NCBI GenBank assembly: GCA_900770765.1
Contig: CAAGLK010000043.1
Location: 1 to 30,845 of the forward strand
DNA: 30,845 bases
Direction: 5' to 3'
From: Helicobacteraceae bacterium
GTDB taxonomy: Bacteria > Campylobacterota > Campylobacteria > Campylobacterales > Helicobacteraceae
The notes beneath the pieces were generated by a model. That model searched no databases. It saw nothing but the letters and a program-made list of their open reading frames with translations, and was not told where the DNA came from. The position numbers and the translations under genes are program-made. This document shows positions 22,621 to 30,845 of this stretch, piece after piece. Each line of letters opens with the position of its first letter. Within the stretch, counting starts at the first letter, position 1.

Positions 22621-25620
22621 TTGATTCAAGGCGCATTTTATGCTTATTTAAAATCTTTAGAAAATAGCGCATTAAATGGGGGGATGCTTGTTATTTCTAA
22701 AGATAAGCAAGATGCACTAAGCGCGGCGGATGTTGCGGAGTTTTTAGGCTTTAAGACATTTGTTTTAGCTGATTTTCGCGCTTGTTTTGGCGATGATTTA
22801 CGCTCTTATAATGATGAATTGATGGAGATTTTTTCTACACTTAGAGATTTTTATAAATGTAGAGAAAAAAAGATTCTTATATCCCCTTTATATTCTATTT
22901 TACATAAACTTCCTAAAAAAGAATTTTTACAAAGTTTGCTTCTAAAAGCAGAAGATGAGCTAAATTTAGCGGAATTTAAAAATACTCTTTTGTGTTTTGG
23001 TTATGAATTTGTAGATTTAGTTGAGCTTAGCGGAGAGGTCTCTATTAGAGGCGATGTTATAGATATTTTTACAAATAAGCCTTATCGCATTACGCTTTTT
23101 GGGGATTTGATTGAAAGCATTAGGGAGTTTAATCCACAGACGCAAATGTGTCAAAAAGAGGAGTTGGAATCCTTAGAGATTGTGCCTGCTTTTTTAAATA
23201 TAAGTGCTAAAGATTGCGAGATTTTAGAGAGCGAAATTGCAAAAAATATTGAAAATCCTTTAGAATTTGGTAATGCGTTATTAAGCTATGGATTTTGGTT
23301 TTTGGATTCCATCGCTGCGAGTTGCGATTTTTTAGAATCTTATCCTTTTGTGTCGCTTAGTGGCGTAAAAGGGGCTGTTAAAGAGATTTTAGACCTACAA
23401 GAGCAAGAGACAAAAACGCTTAATAAAATTTTGGATTCTATGGTTTTGGATTCTAATATTTTTAGCGATTTTAGCTTTAATTATAACTCGCTTTTAAAAA
23501 CACTAGCGCTACACAACAATAAGCAAATCCACATTATCGCAAAGACTGAAGCGCAAGTTAGAGCAGCTGGAATCTTATTGGATTCTAACTATCACTTCCA
23601 TTTAAATAGTAATTTATGCGTAAATTTGCTAGGTAAGGATATTTTAATAATATCGCTAAATTCTCCGCAAAAATCTAAAAAGCCACAAAAAGCAAAAATA
23701 TTCTTAGATGAGCTAAAGGCTGGGGATTTTGTCGTGCATTGTGATTATGGTGTGGCTATTTTTAGCGGAATCACACAGGCAAATATCTTTGGGGCGACTA
23801 GGGATTTTATAGAGCTTAAATATTTAGGTGATGATAAATTATTATTACCCGTTGAGAATTTAGATAGAATCGACCGCTATATCGCCGATGGTGGGATTCC
23901 GCTTTTAGATAGGCTTGGCAAGGGAAGTTTTGCAAAACTTAAAGAAAAGGTTAGAGAAAAGCTATTTGTAATTGCAAATGCGATTATTGATATGGCGGCT
24001 AAGCGAGAGCTAATTGATGGCGTAGTGCTTAATGTGCAAAAAGAGGAGATTTTAATTTTTCAAAATAAAAGTGGCTTTGTTTATACCGACGACCAAAAAA
24101 TCGCCATTAAAGAAATTTTTAAGGATTTAAGCGCTGGTCGCGTGATGGATAGACTGCTAAGCGGTGATGTGGGCTTTGGCAAAACTGAAGTGGCGATGAA
24201 TGCAATGTTTGCCTGCTTTCTTAATGGATTCCAATCCGCTCTAATCGCCCCTACGACTCTTTTAACTTACCAGCATTTTAATACCTTGCAAGAGCGATTT
24301 GCCCCCTTTGGCTTGAAATTAGCACGGCTTGATAGATTCTGCACTGCAAAAGAAAAAAAGGCTGTGCTAGATGGGCTAAAAAGCGGTGAAATTCACGCTG
24401 TTGTCGGCACTCACGCGCTATTAAATGCGGCTTTTAAGAATCTTGCTTTAATTATCATTGATGAAGAGCATAAATTTGGCGTAAAACAAAAGGAAAAGAT
24501 TAAAGAGTTAGCACAAAATACGCATCTCCTTTCAATGTCTGCTACGCCAATTCCACGAACTCTTAATATGGCACTATCGCAAATTAAAGGCTTAAGCGAG
24601 CTTAAGATTCCACCAAGTGAGCGGCAAGCCACTAGGACATTTGTAAAACTGCAAGATTCCACACTTTTAAAAGAAGTGATTTTAAGGGAGCTTAGACGCG
24701 GTGGGCAGGTGTTTTATATCCATAATAACATAGCTTCCATTGAGCAGAAAAAACGCGCGCTTTTAGAGATTCTACCTAGCCTTAAAATTGCGATTCTGCA
24801 CTCTAAGATTCCACAAGATGAGACTGAGGAAATTATGCTAGAGTTTGCAAAAGGCGACTATCAAATGCTACTTAGCACAAGCATTGTGGAATCTGGGATT
24901 CACCTCCCTAATGCAAATACGATTTTAATTGATAGTGCTAATTGCTTTGGTGTGGCGGATTTACACCAGCTAAGAGGGCGCGTGGGGCGTGGGAATAAGG
25001 AGGGCTTTTGCTATTTGCTTGTAGATGGTTTTGACACTCTAAGCGAGGATGCAAAAAAGCGGCTTACCGCGTTAGAGAAAAACTCCTATCTAGGCAGTGG
25101 CGGCGCGCTTGCAATGCATGATTTAGAGATTAGAGGTGGCGGAAACTTGCTAGGCGAAGCACAGAGTGGGCATATTAAGGGCGTGGGATATTCGCTATAT
25201 TTAAGAATGCTTGAAGATGCGATTTTCTCCCTTAGTGGCAATGTGGATAAAAAAGAGCAAAGCGTGGATGTGAAGCTAAGTGTAACAGCCTTTTTAAATC
25301 CGCAATTAATTGAGAGCGAGCGGCTAAGGCTAGAGCTTTATAGGCGGCTATGTAAATGCAAGACAGAAGCGGAAGTGTTTGCGCTAGAGAGCGAGATTGA
25401 GGAGAGATTCGGGCGGCTTGATATCTACACTAGGCAGTTTTTAGACTTAATCCGCATTAAGATTCTATGTAAAAATAGCGGAATCGCAAGTGTGCTAAAT
25501 TATGAGCAAAACATTACACTTATATCCACAAGCGGCGAAAAACGCATAATCAAAGCAAATAGTAAAGATGAGGATGATATTTTAAAAGCAGTGTTTGAGA
25601 AGCTTAAGGCGGAATCTTAA
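22621..25620 (+). CDS. mfd: transcription-repair coupling factor
   Basis: Mfd removes RNA polymerase stalled at DNA damage and recruits UvrA. The 999-aa protein has an N-terminal UvrB-like module. An RNA-polymerase-interacting domain follows (around ELKAGDFVVHCDYGVAIF, then FIELKYLGDDKLLLPVENL). The superfamily 2 translocase comes next: Walker A GDVGFGKT (515-522), DEEH (614-617), SATPIPRTLNMAL, and QLRGRVGRG motif VI. A C-terminal TRCF domain ends the protein. The start is TTG at 22621 with AAGG eight bases upstream; the nearby ATG at 22617 is in a different frame. The last conserved gene of the housekeeping block, it is followed after only 17 bases by the restriction-modification island. 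Confidence 0.96.
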   Translation: MIQGAFYAYLKSLENSALNGGMLVISKDKQDALSAADVAEFLGFKTFVLADFRACFGDDLRSYNDELMEIFSTLRDFYKCREKKILISPLYSILHKLPKKEFLQSLLLKAEDELNLAEFKNTLLCFGYEFVDLVELSGEVSIRGDVIDIFTNKPYRITLFGDLIESIREFNPQTQMCQKEELESLEIVPAFLNISAKDCEILESEIAKNIENPLEFGNALLSYGFWFLDSIAASCDFLESYPFVSLSGVKGAVKEILDLQEQETKTLNKILDSMVLDSNIFSDFSFNYNSLLKTLALHNNKQIHIIAKTEAQVRAAGILLDSNYHFHLNSNLCVNLLGKDILIISLNSPQKSKKPQKAKIFLDELKAGDFVVHCDYGVAIFSGITQANIFGATRDFIELKYLGDDKLLLPVENLDRIDRYIADGGIPLLDRLGKGSFAKLKEKVREKLFVIANAIIDMAAKRELIDGVVLNVQKEEILIFQNKSGFVYTDDQKIAIKEIFKDLSAGRVMDRLLSGDVGFGKTEVAMNAMFACFLNGFQSALIAPTTLLTYQHFNTLQERFAPFGLKLARLDRFCTAKEKKAVLDGLKSGEIHAVVGTHALLNAAFKNLALIIIDEEHKFGVKQKEKIKELAQNTHLLSMSATPIPRTLNMALSQIKGLSELKIPPSERQATRTFVKLQDSTLLKEVILRELRRGGQVFYIHNNIASIEQKKRALLEILPSLKIAILHSKIPQDETEEIMLEFAKGDYQMLLSTSIVESGIHLPNANTILIDSANCFGVADLHQLRGRVGRGNKEGFCYLLVDGFDTLSEDAKKRLTALEKNSYLGSGGALAMHDLEIRGGGNLLGEAQSGHIKGVGYSLYLRMLEDAIFSLSGNVDKKEQSVDVKLSVTAFLNPQLIESERLRLELYRRLCKCKTEAEVFALESEIEERFGRLDIYTRQFLDLIRIKILCKNSGIASVLNYEQNITLISTSGEKRIIKANSKDEDDILKAVFEKLKAES

Positions 25621-25637
25621 AATAAAAAAGGATAAGT

Positions 25638-26684
25638 TTGAAGCAAAATCATTTAAATTTTAAAGAAACTATTAATTTAGGAAGCTTTTATACGCCAAAT
25701 TTTATAGTTGAAATTGCCTATAAAATGCTAGAAAAAGTAGCAAATTTAAATGATTATATTTTGCTTGATAGTAGCTGTGGATATGGCGACTTTTTTATTA
25801 AAAATCTCAAATATATCGGTGCTGATATCGATGAAATTGCTTTAAAAAAAGTCCCGCAAAATGTGAAAAAAATTCATACAAATTCGCTTTTAAATGTTAA
25901 TAGAGAGAAATTTCAAATTTCACAAAATAAAAAATTAATAATTATTGGAAATCCACCCTATAATGACAAAACTTCAAAGATAAATGGAAAAATTAAAGAA
26001 GGCTTAAATATTATTGACGAGAGCTTAAAACATAGAGATTTAGGAATATCATTTTTAAGAAGTTTTTCTGTTTTAAAACCTGACTTTATCTGCGTTTTAC
26101 ATCCGCTTTCTTATTTAATAAAACAGGCGAATTTTAAGGCGTTAAATGGTTTTAGAAAAAGCTATAAATTGATAGATTCTTTAATTATTAGCTCACAAAT
26201 TTTTACACGAAATTCAAGCAATTTTTTCCCTATTATAATTGCACTTTATGAGAAAAATAATCAAGGTATGAGTTATGAATTTATAGAAAATTTTGAGTTT
26301 AAAACAGCAGAAAATCAAAAATTTAGACTTAAAAATTTTGATTTTATAACAAATTATGTTGGGAAATATCCAAATCACAATGATAAAAGAGAGGCAGTCA
26401 CATATTTTTACACTCTAAGGGACATAAACGCACTAAAAAGAAATCGCACATTTTTAGAAGAAGAAAGCCAAAATTCAATTAAAGTTTTCAAAGAGAATTT
26501 AAAATACTATTTTTATATTCATCATTTTAAAAATCACGCTAAATTTTTGCCATATTTTTTTGGGAATTTTGATATTTTTATTGATAATGATGAGTTTTTA
26601 AAGATTGAAAATGAGTTTTTACAAATTCAAAATTCGCCCAAAATAGATAGCTATTTTCAAAAACTTTTTAAGGATTATCTATGA
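25638..26684 (+). CDS. gamma-class N6-adenine DNA methyltransferase
   Basis: The 348-aa protein has the order of an amino-methyltransferase of the gamma class. Motif X is GSFYTP (15-20). The SAM-binding motif I is LLDSSCGYGDFF (42-53), with acidic residues DID at 63-65. Catalytic motif IV is GNPPYND (104-110). The C-terminal half (about 190-348) has no motif I recognise and is the likely target-recognition domain. It starts at TTG 25638, with AAGGATAA upstream; no earlier ATG exists. It overlaps the next gene by ATGA. Sampled GC is about 22%, and only one RGAWTCY site occurs in the pair, unlike all flanking genes, so it is probably a recent arrival. The recognition sequence is unknown. Confidence 0.8.
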   Translation: MKQNHLNFKETINLGSFYTPNFIVEIAYKMLEKVANLNDYILLDSSCGYGDFFIKNLKYIGADIDEIALKKVPQNVKKIHTNSLLNVNREKFQISQNKKLIIIGNPPYNDKTSKINGKIKEGLNIIDESLKHRDLGISFLRSFSVLKPDFICVLHPLSYLIKQANFKALNGFRKSYKLIDSLIISSQIFTRNSSNFFPIIIALYEKNNQGMSYEFIENFEFKTAENQKFRLKNFDFITNYVGKYPNHNDKREAVTYFYTLRDINALKRNRTFLEEESQNSIKVFKENLKYYFYIHHFKNHAKFLPYFFGNFDIFIDNDEFLKIENEFLQIQNSPKIDSYFQKLFKDYL

Positions 26685-27361
26685 TTTATGAAATTCCACT
26701 TACAAAAACTAGTGGCAAAATTCGCGTTAAAGAGAGACTTACTTTTGCAGATTATGGTTTAAGCATCGCCCCAACCAAAACAAAAATCACGCATAAGCAC
26801 TACATTGAGTGGCAAATTGGCTACGATAAAGCTGTAAATAAAAGTGAAAAATTTGATTTTATAGGTGCAAATGGCAAGGCAAAAGTGCTTTATGAGTTAA
26901 GCGAATTTATAAAATTTGGCTATAAAAGTGGAATTATTTTAAAAGAGACGCTTGAAAATTTAATTTTAAAAATAGATAAAAATTGCGAATTTATTGACGC
27001 ATTAAACATAACTCGCACAAATTTTATAGATACAAAAATTGGCGAAATAAAATTTTTAAAATCAAGCGTGAGCTATCCTCTTTTAATCTATAAATTTGCT
27101 TCAAATGATGAGATTTGCGAAATTGTTGTTAAAGAAAAACAATACGCAAGTGGCATAATGCCGATGCTATATTTTTGCCTATCTTTATCAAAAATAGATG
27201 AAAATTTTTTAGGTCGAGAGATTAAAAGTGGTGAAATGGCAAAGATAAAAATCGGCGAGAAAAATTTGCCTACTTTTCTAAAAATTATTGAAATTTTTGG
27301 CATTTTAAGTCCATCGCATAAACACGACACGCTTGAAATTTTAAAGGCGATTTTAAGATAA
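26681..27361 (+). CDS. unknown protein, candidate cognate restriction endonuclease
   Basis: I do not recognise this 226-aa protein. It is translationally coupled (ATGA overlap) to the methyltransferase gene and has the same low GC and missing host signature, so the two most likely moved together. The usual partner in such a pair is a type II restriction endonuclease, and the length fits. A possible PD-(D/E)xK trace is the run around D106, D117 and E122-I-K124, but it is not convincing. No membrane segment, signal peptide, zinc motif or helix-turn-helix is evident. It could instead be a specificity or control protein. The nuclease call is inference from context. Confidence 0.45.
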   Translation: MIYEIPLTKTSGKIRVKERLTFADYGLSIAPTKTKITHKHYIEWQIGYDKAVNKSEKFDFIGANGKAKVLYELSEFIKFGYKSGIILKETLENLILKIDKNCEFIDALNITRTNFIDTKIGEIKFLKSSVSYPLLIYKFASNDEICEIVVKEKQYASGIMPMLYFCLSLSKIDENFLGREIKSGEMAKIKIGEKNLPTFLKIIEIFGILSPSHKHDTLEILKAILR

Positions 27362-27382
27362 AATCATATTAAAAGGACAAAA

Positions 27383-29395
27383 ATGAAAAATGAATTGCTA
27401 GAGAATCTCATAGCCGAGTTTGGCTCGGTTTTGGAAGTGAATAATCTGCTGTATAGTAATGAAAGCGCGCTGTTTGGCTATTTATTAGAAAAAAGTGCGT
27501 TTAAAAATGAGTTTAGAGCTAGATTTTTTGAGAGCGTTACAATTGAGGGCAAAGAGATTCTAAGCTTCAAAAAAGAGGAGTTTAAGCTCTTTTTAAACTC
27601 CAGGATTCTAAGCCACTCTTACACTGCCTTTAGTAATAAAGTCGGCTTAAGCGTGGAAAATGAGCTTTTAGTGAAAAATGAAAAAGTCGTTTTAAACTTC
27701 CCTTTTAAAGACTGCGTTTTAAAAGGTGCGCAAAATAGAGATGATGCGAAAAATGAAGAGATATTTTTTGATGAAATTATCGCTAAAGAAAAAAGAGATG
27801 TGCTATTAGACCCTAAAATTTTAGATAATTTTGAGCTTAACTTTAGCGAAAATGGGGAGATAAAGACACAAAAAAGCGGTGAGATTCCAGCGGATGCATT
27901 AAAAAGTGCGAATTTATTAATAAAAGGAAATAACCTAATAGCCCTCTTTTGTCTTAAAAAATATCTTAAAAAAATAAATCAAAAGATAAAGCTAATCTAC
28001 ATAGACCCGCCCTATAACACAGGAAACGATAGCTTTAACTACAATGATAAATTTAACCACTCCACTTGGCTAACATTTATGAAAAACCGCCTAGAAATCG
28101 CACGCAAACTTTTAAGCGATGATGGCGTGATATTTATCCAATGCGATGATAACGAGCAAGCGTATTTAAAGGTGCTTTGCGATGAGATTTTTGGGCGGGA
28201 GAATTTTGTTAGTTGTGTAACTTGCAAAGTTAAAAGTGCTGGTGGCTTAACGACTGATACGGAAATGTTTTTTGATTGTGCGGAATATATAATTAGCTAT
28301 GCTAAAAACATAAATAAACTAAATTACAATTCAATAAAAATAGAAACTGAAATTATCAACGCAGAATCAAAAACAGCAAAACAATATAAAAGTATTTTAA
28401 AAGATATTGATTTTTCTAAAAAAGAATTCGTAGCGGAAAAAGACAATATTAAATATTTTAAAATCCCACAAGGTAGTTTTAAAATAGAAAATTTACCTAT
28501 TAAAAAAATGATAGAAAAAGATTTTTACGATAAGAGAAATGAAATTTTTAGATTAACAGCTTTGAGTGGTGGAATAGGTAAGAAATTAAAAAATCATATT
28601 AAAGAATTTACAAATGACACTGATTTATTTATTTATGAATATATACCAACAAAAGGGAAAGACAAAGGAACATTGTCGCAATATTTATTATATAAATCTC
28701 AAACAATTACAATGCTAAATAAGTTAATAAAAGTGGATGATAAAAATAAAAAAATAATTAAATTAGAACCTATAAGCAATATGTTTATAGAGGATTTTTG
28801 GCAAGGCATTTCAAATGAGGGCGACACACAATTTAAAAACGCTAAAAAACCCGAAGCACTTTTAAAAAGAATTATTGAAATATCCACAAATGAAAACGAC
28901 TTAGTGCTTGATTTTTTTGCTGGAAGTGGGACGACTTTAGCGGTAGCGCATAAAATGAAAAGACGCTGGATAGGGATAGAGCAAATGGACTATATAAAAT
29001 CTATCACAAAAGAGCGGCTTATAAAGGTGATAAATGGTGAGCAGGGCGGAGTGAGTAAGGCTCTAAATTGGCAAGGTGGCGGGGGATTTATCTATGCTGA
29101 GTTAAAAGAGCTAAATGAAAAGTATAAAAAGCAAATAATAGAATCTAGTGAAAATAATATAAATGAACTAATTGAGATTCTAAAAGCAAAGGCGTTTTTG
29201 GACTATCGAGTGGAGTTTGCGAGATTTGATAGAAGCGAATTTGACGCGTTAGATTTAAGCGAGAAAAAGAGAATTTTGCTTAAAAGTTTGGATTCTAATA
29301 TGGACTATGAGCTATTAAGCGATATAGATGATAGTGAGCTTGAAATTAGCGAAGAGCTAAAAGAGCTAAATAAGAAATTCTATGGAGAAATATAA
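27383..29395 (+). CDS. mod: type III restriction-modification methyltransferase subunit (Mod)
   Basis: Mod methylates adenine on one strand of an asymmetric site and gives the Mod-Res complex its specificity. The 670-aa protein shows the beta-class order. An N-terminal region (1-180) comes first, then catalytic motif IV IDPPYNTGNDSFNY (207-220) and HSTWLTFMKNRL. A target-recognition region follows (about 280-490), then SAM-binding motif I LDFFAGSGTT (509-518) and WIGIEQMDY. AAGGAC precedes the ATG. Its stop overlaps the res start by one base. The recognition segment is about 21% GC against about 40% on both sides, so the gene is a mosaic. No homopolymer or short tandem repeat typical of phase-variable mod genes is seen near its start. 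Confidence 0.93.
   Translation: MKNELLENLIAEFGSVLEVNNLLYSNESALFGYLLEKSAFKNEFRARFFESVTIEGKEILSFKKEEFKLFLNSRILSHSYTAFSNKVGLSVENELLVKNEKVVLNFPFKDCVLKGAQNRDDAKNEEIFFDEIIAKEKRDVLLDPKILDNFELNFSENGEIKTQKSGEIPADALKSANLLIKGNNLIALFCLKKYLKKINQKIKLIYIDPPYNTGNDSFNYNDKFNHSTWLTFMKNRLEIARKLLSDDGVIFIQCDDNEQAYLKVLCDEIFGRENFVSCVTCKVKSAGGLTTDTEMFFDCAEYIISYAKNINKLNYNSIKIETEIINAESKTAKQYKSILKDIDFSKKEFVAEKDNIKYFKIPQGSFKIENLPIKKMIEKDFYDKRNEIFRLTALSGGIGKKLKNHIKEFTNDTDLFIYEYIPTKGKDKGTLSQYLLYKSQTITMLNKLIKVDDKNKKIIKLEPISNMFIEDFWQGISNEGDTQFKNAKKPEALLKRIIEISTNENDLVLDFFAGSGTTLAVAHKMKRRWIGIEQMDYIKSITKERLIKVINGEQGGVSKALNWQGGGGFIYAELKELNEKYKKQIIESSENNINELIEILKAKAFLDYRVEFARFDRSEFDALDLSEKKRILLKSLDSNMDYELLSDIDDSELEISEELKELNKKFYGEI
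28261..28860 (+). other. AT-rich mosaic segment of mod: target-recognition domain
   Basis: Hand counts give 103 G+C in 480 bases (28321-28800), about 21%. The segments 28021-28200 and 28921-29100 give about 39% and 44%. The stretch between the DPPY and FAGSG motifs holds no RGAWTCY site, while the rest of mod has seven. This is the expected footprint of a domain swap that changes DNA specificity. The limits given are approximate. Confidence 0.6.
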
Positions 29396-30845
29396 TGGCG
29401 AAGATAAAAAGAGAGGAAGCGGATATAAAAGTTTTAGCCGATGAGCTGGCTATTGCTTCTAAATATAATAAGCTAGAGATTCCAACTTATATAACTGAAA
29501 ATTTAAAAAAGGAGTTAAGAGAGTATCAAAAGGACGCATTAAGATACTATTATCTAGCAAAAAATAGCGATAAAAATAAAAAACACTTAATGTTTAATAT
29601 GGCTACAGGCAGTGGGAAGACGCTTGTAATGGCGGCGTTAATGCTGGAAATGTATAAAAATGGCTATAGGAATTTTATATTTTTTGTAAATTCCAGCGCG
29701 ATTTTAGAAAAGACTAAATCAAATTTTTTAGACAAATTTAGCACAAAATATTTATATAGCAATGAAATAATAATAGAAGGAGAAAGAGTAGAAATAAATG
29801 AGATAAATGCGCTAAGTGAAAGCAGAGAAAATGCGATAAATATCTACTTTAGCACGATACAAGGGCTGTTTAGCTTATTTAGAAATGAAAGGGAGAATTC
29901 ACTAACTCTAGCGGATTTAAAGGAGCAAAAAATCGTGCTTTTAGCCGATGAGGCGCATCATCTAAATGCCGATACAAAAAAGCAAAAAGATGAGGATGAA
30001 AAAAGCGGCTGGGAGGGCGTGATAAAAGACGCTTTTAATTCAAATACACAAAATTATCTTTTTGAATTTACTGCCACGGTGCCAAAAATAGCTAGTGTGC
30101 TAGAAAAATATAAAGATAAAATGATTTATAAATATGATTTAAGGACATTTTGCACGGCCGGCTTTAGCAAGCGGATATTTTTAATGAAATACGAAAGTGA
30201 TAATTTAGAAAAAAGAATGCTAGGTGGCGTTATTTTAAGCATATTTAGACAACTTATAGCGCATAAAAATCATATATTTTTAAAGCCTATTGTAATGTAT
30301 AAAAGTGAGAAAATTAAGGATTCTAAAGAAAATGAAGGAATCTTTAAAGAGCTTATTAATAGCTTAGATTCTAATGATATTTTAGAGTTTTTTAAAGGTG
30401 ATTTATGCGAGGCGTTTGTAAATGCTAGAGAGTTTTTTAATGAGTATTTAGGCGAGTATTGGGAGCAAAAACTTATTTCAATTATACAAAACTCTTTTGA
30501 TAAAGCTAAGATTCTAAACGCTAATAGCGAAGATGAAGCTAGCAAGTATCAAATATTATTAAATACTTTAGAGGATAAAGATAATGAAGTGCGTGCTATT
30601 TTTGCGGTGGATAAATTAAATGAAGGCTGGGATGTGCTAAATCTTTTTGACATTGTGCGGCTTGGAAGTGCGAAAAATAGCGGCGCGGTAACGACAAGAG
30701 AAGCACAGCTTATCGGGCGGGGGGCTAGATACTATCCGTTTGAGATAAGCGGTAGAGAGAGTGAGAAATTTGTGCGGAAATTTGATGATGATGTGGAATC
30801 GCATTTAAGCTATTTAGAGCGGCTTAGCTATCACACTATAAATAA
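29395..30845 (+). CDS. res: type III restriction endonuclease subunit (Res), cut by window end
   Basis: The frame is open from ATG 29395 to the last base, giving 483 codons without a stop; the 3' end lies beyond the window. Res is the ATP-dependent motor and nuclease that cuts when unmodified sites are met in the proper orientation. Visible are Walker A MATGSGKT (69-76), the DEAH-type box LLADEAHHLNAD (around 182-193), FTATVPK (motif III), VDKLNEGWDVLNLFDIVRL, and the motif VI IGRGARYYPF. The C-terminal PD-ExK nuclease domain is expected outside the window, so integrity cannot be judged. It overlaps mod by one base, the normal mod-res operon arrangement. Confidence 0.92.
   Translation, partial: MAKIKREEADIKVLADELAIASKYNKLEIPTYITENLKKELREYQKDALRYYYLAKNSDKNKKHLMFNMATGSGKTLVMAALMLEMYKNGYRNFIFFVNSSAILEKTKSNFLDKFSTKYLYSNEIIIEGERVEINEINALSESRENAINIYFSTIQGLFSLFRNERENSLTLADLKEQKIVLLADEAHHLNADTKKQKDEDEKSGWEGVIKDAFNSNTQNYLFEFTATVPKIASVLEKYKDKMIYKYDLRTFCTAGFSKRIFLMKYESDNLEKRMLGGVILSIFRQLIAHKNHIFLKPIVMYKSEKIKDSKENEGIFKELINSLDSNDILEFFKGDLCEAFVNAREFFNEYLGEYWEQKLISIIQNSFDKAKILNANSEDEASKYQILLNTLEDKDNEVRAIFAVDKLNEGWDVLNLFDIVRLGSAKNSGAVTTREAQLIGRGARYYPFEISGRESEKFVRKFDDDVESHLSYLERLSYHTIN

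Noticed and set aside
22678..22683. Run of six G near the start of mfd
   Set aside because: Too short to suggest phase variation, and the frame continues normally through a conserved repair gene.
27362..27420. Repeat tract for phase variation at the mod start
   Set aside because: Many type III mod genes in this phylum are phase-variable, but no homopolymer or tandem repeat longer than a few bases is present here.
30270..30545. 91-codon open frame on the minus strand near the window end
   Set aside because: Antisense to the continuous res frame, which carries helicase motifs on both sides.
1..30845. tRNA, rRNA, CRISPR arrays, insertion sequences or attachment sites
   Set aside because: None could be recognised; gaps are short and lack cloverleaf, spacer-repeat or transposase features, and the restriction island shows no visible direct repeats at its edge.

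Overview
This is a chromosomal window from a Campylobacterota bacterium, most likely a Helicobacter (family Helicobacteraceae). The evidence is AT-rich DNA, tightly packed operons with ATGA and TAATG gene junctions, and gene orders that match Helicobacter and Campylobacter from memory: an LptF/LptG permease next to truA; yajC-secD-secF-(DUF6394)-leuS-lptE; and folC-csd(M23)-ccmA-mfd.

Layout. Positions 1-1490 (+): the tail of an LPS-export permease, truA, and a small coiled-coil/membrane gene that may be broken by an in-frame stop. Positions 1541-4950 (-): terC-polA, convergent on the first block across a hairpin terminator. Positions 5042-5338 (+): a small YjfB-type motility gene behind a sigma28-like promoter. 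Positions 5321-6385 (-): an AAA-family ATPase of unknown role. Positions 6486-12510 (+): gatA, guaB, a small unknown gene, glnA and a DASS-family transporter. Positions 12643-25620 (+): a long housekeeping run covering Sec export (yajC, secD, secF), leuS, lptE, a degenerate GGDEF protein, folC, the cell-shape pair csd1-like/ccmA, and mfd. Positions 25638-30845 (+): a restriction-modification island with a gamma-class adenine methyltransferase, a 226-aa unknown partner that may be its nuclease, and a type III mod-res pair. The res gene runs off the window.

Three sequence-level signals stand out. First, the palindromic 7-mer RGAWTCY is strongly over-represented on both strands, in genes and between them (hand count: 30 sites in the first 4.5 kb). 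It resembles a highly iterated palindrome such as cyanobacterial HIP1. Second, that signature nearly vanishes in the methyltransferase/partner pair (1 site in about 1.75 kb) and in the target-recognition segment of mod (0 sites in about 0.7 kb). Both stretches are also only about 22-25% GC, which points to recently acquired DNA and a swapped recognition domain. Third, leuS carries an in-frame, GC-rich insertion of about 50 codons with hairpin potential, resembling a protein-tolerated palindromic element.

No tRNA, rRNA, CRISPR array or insertion sequence was seen. No gene-free stretch exceeds 300 bases.
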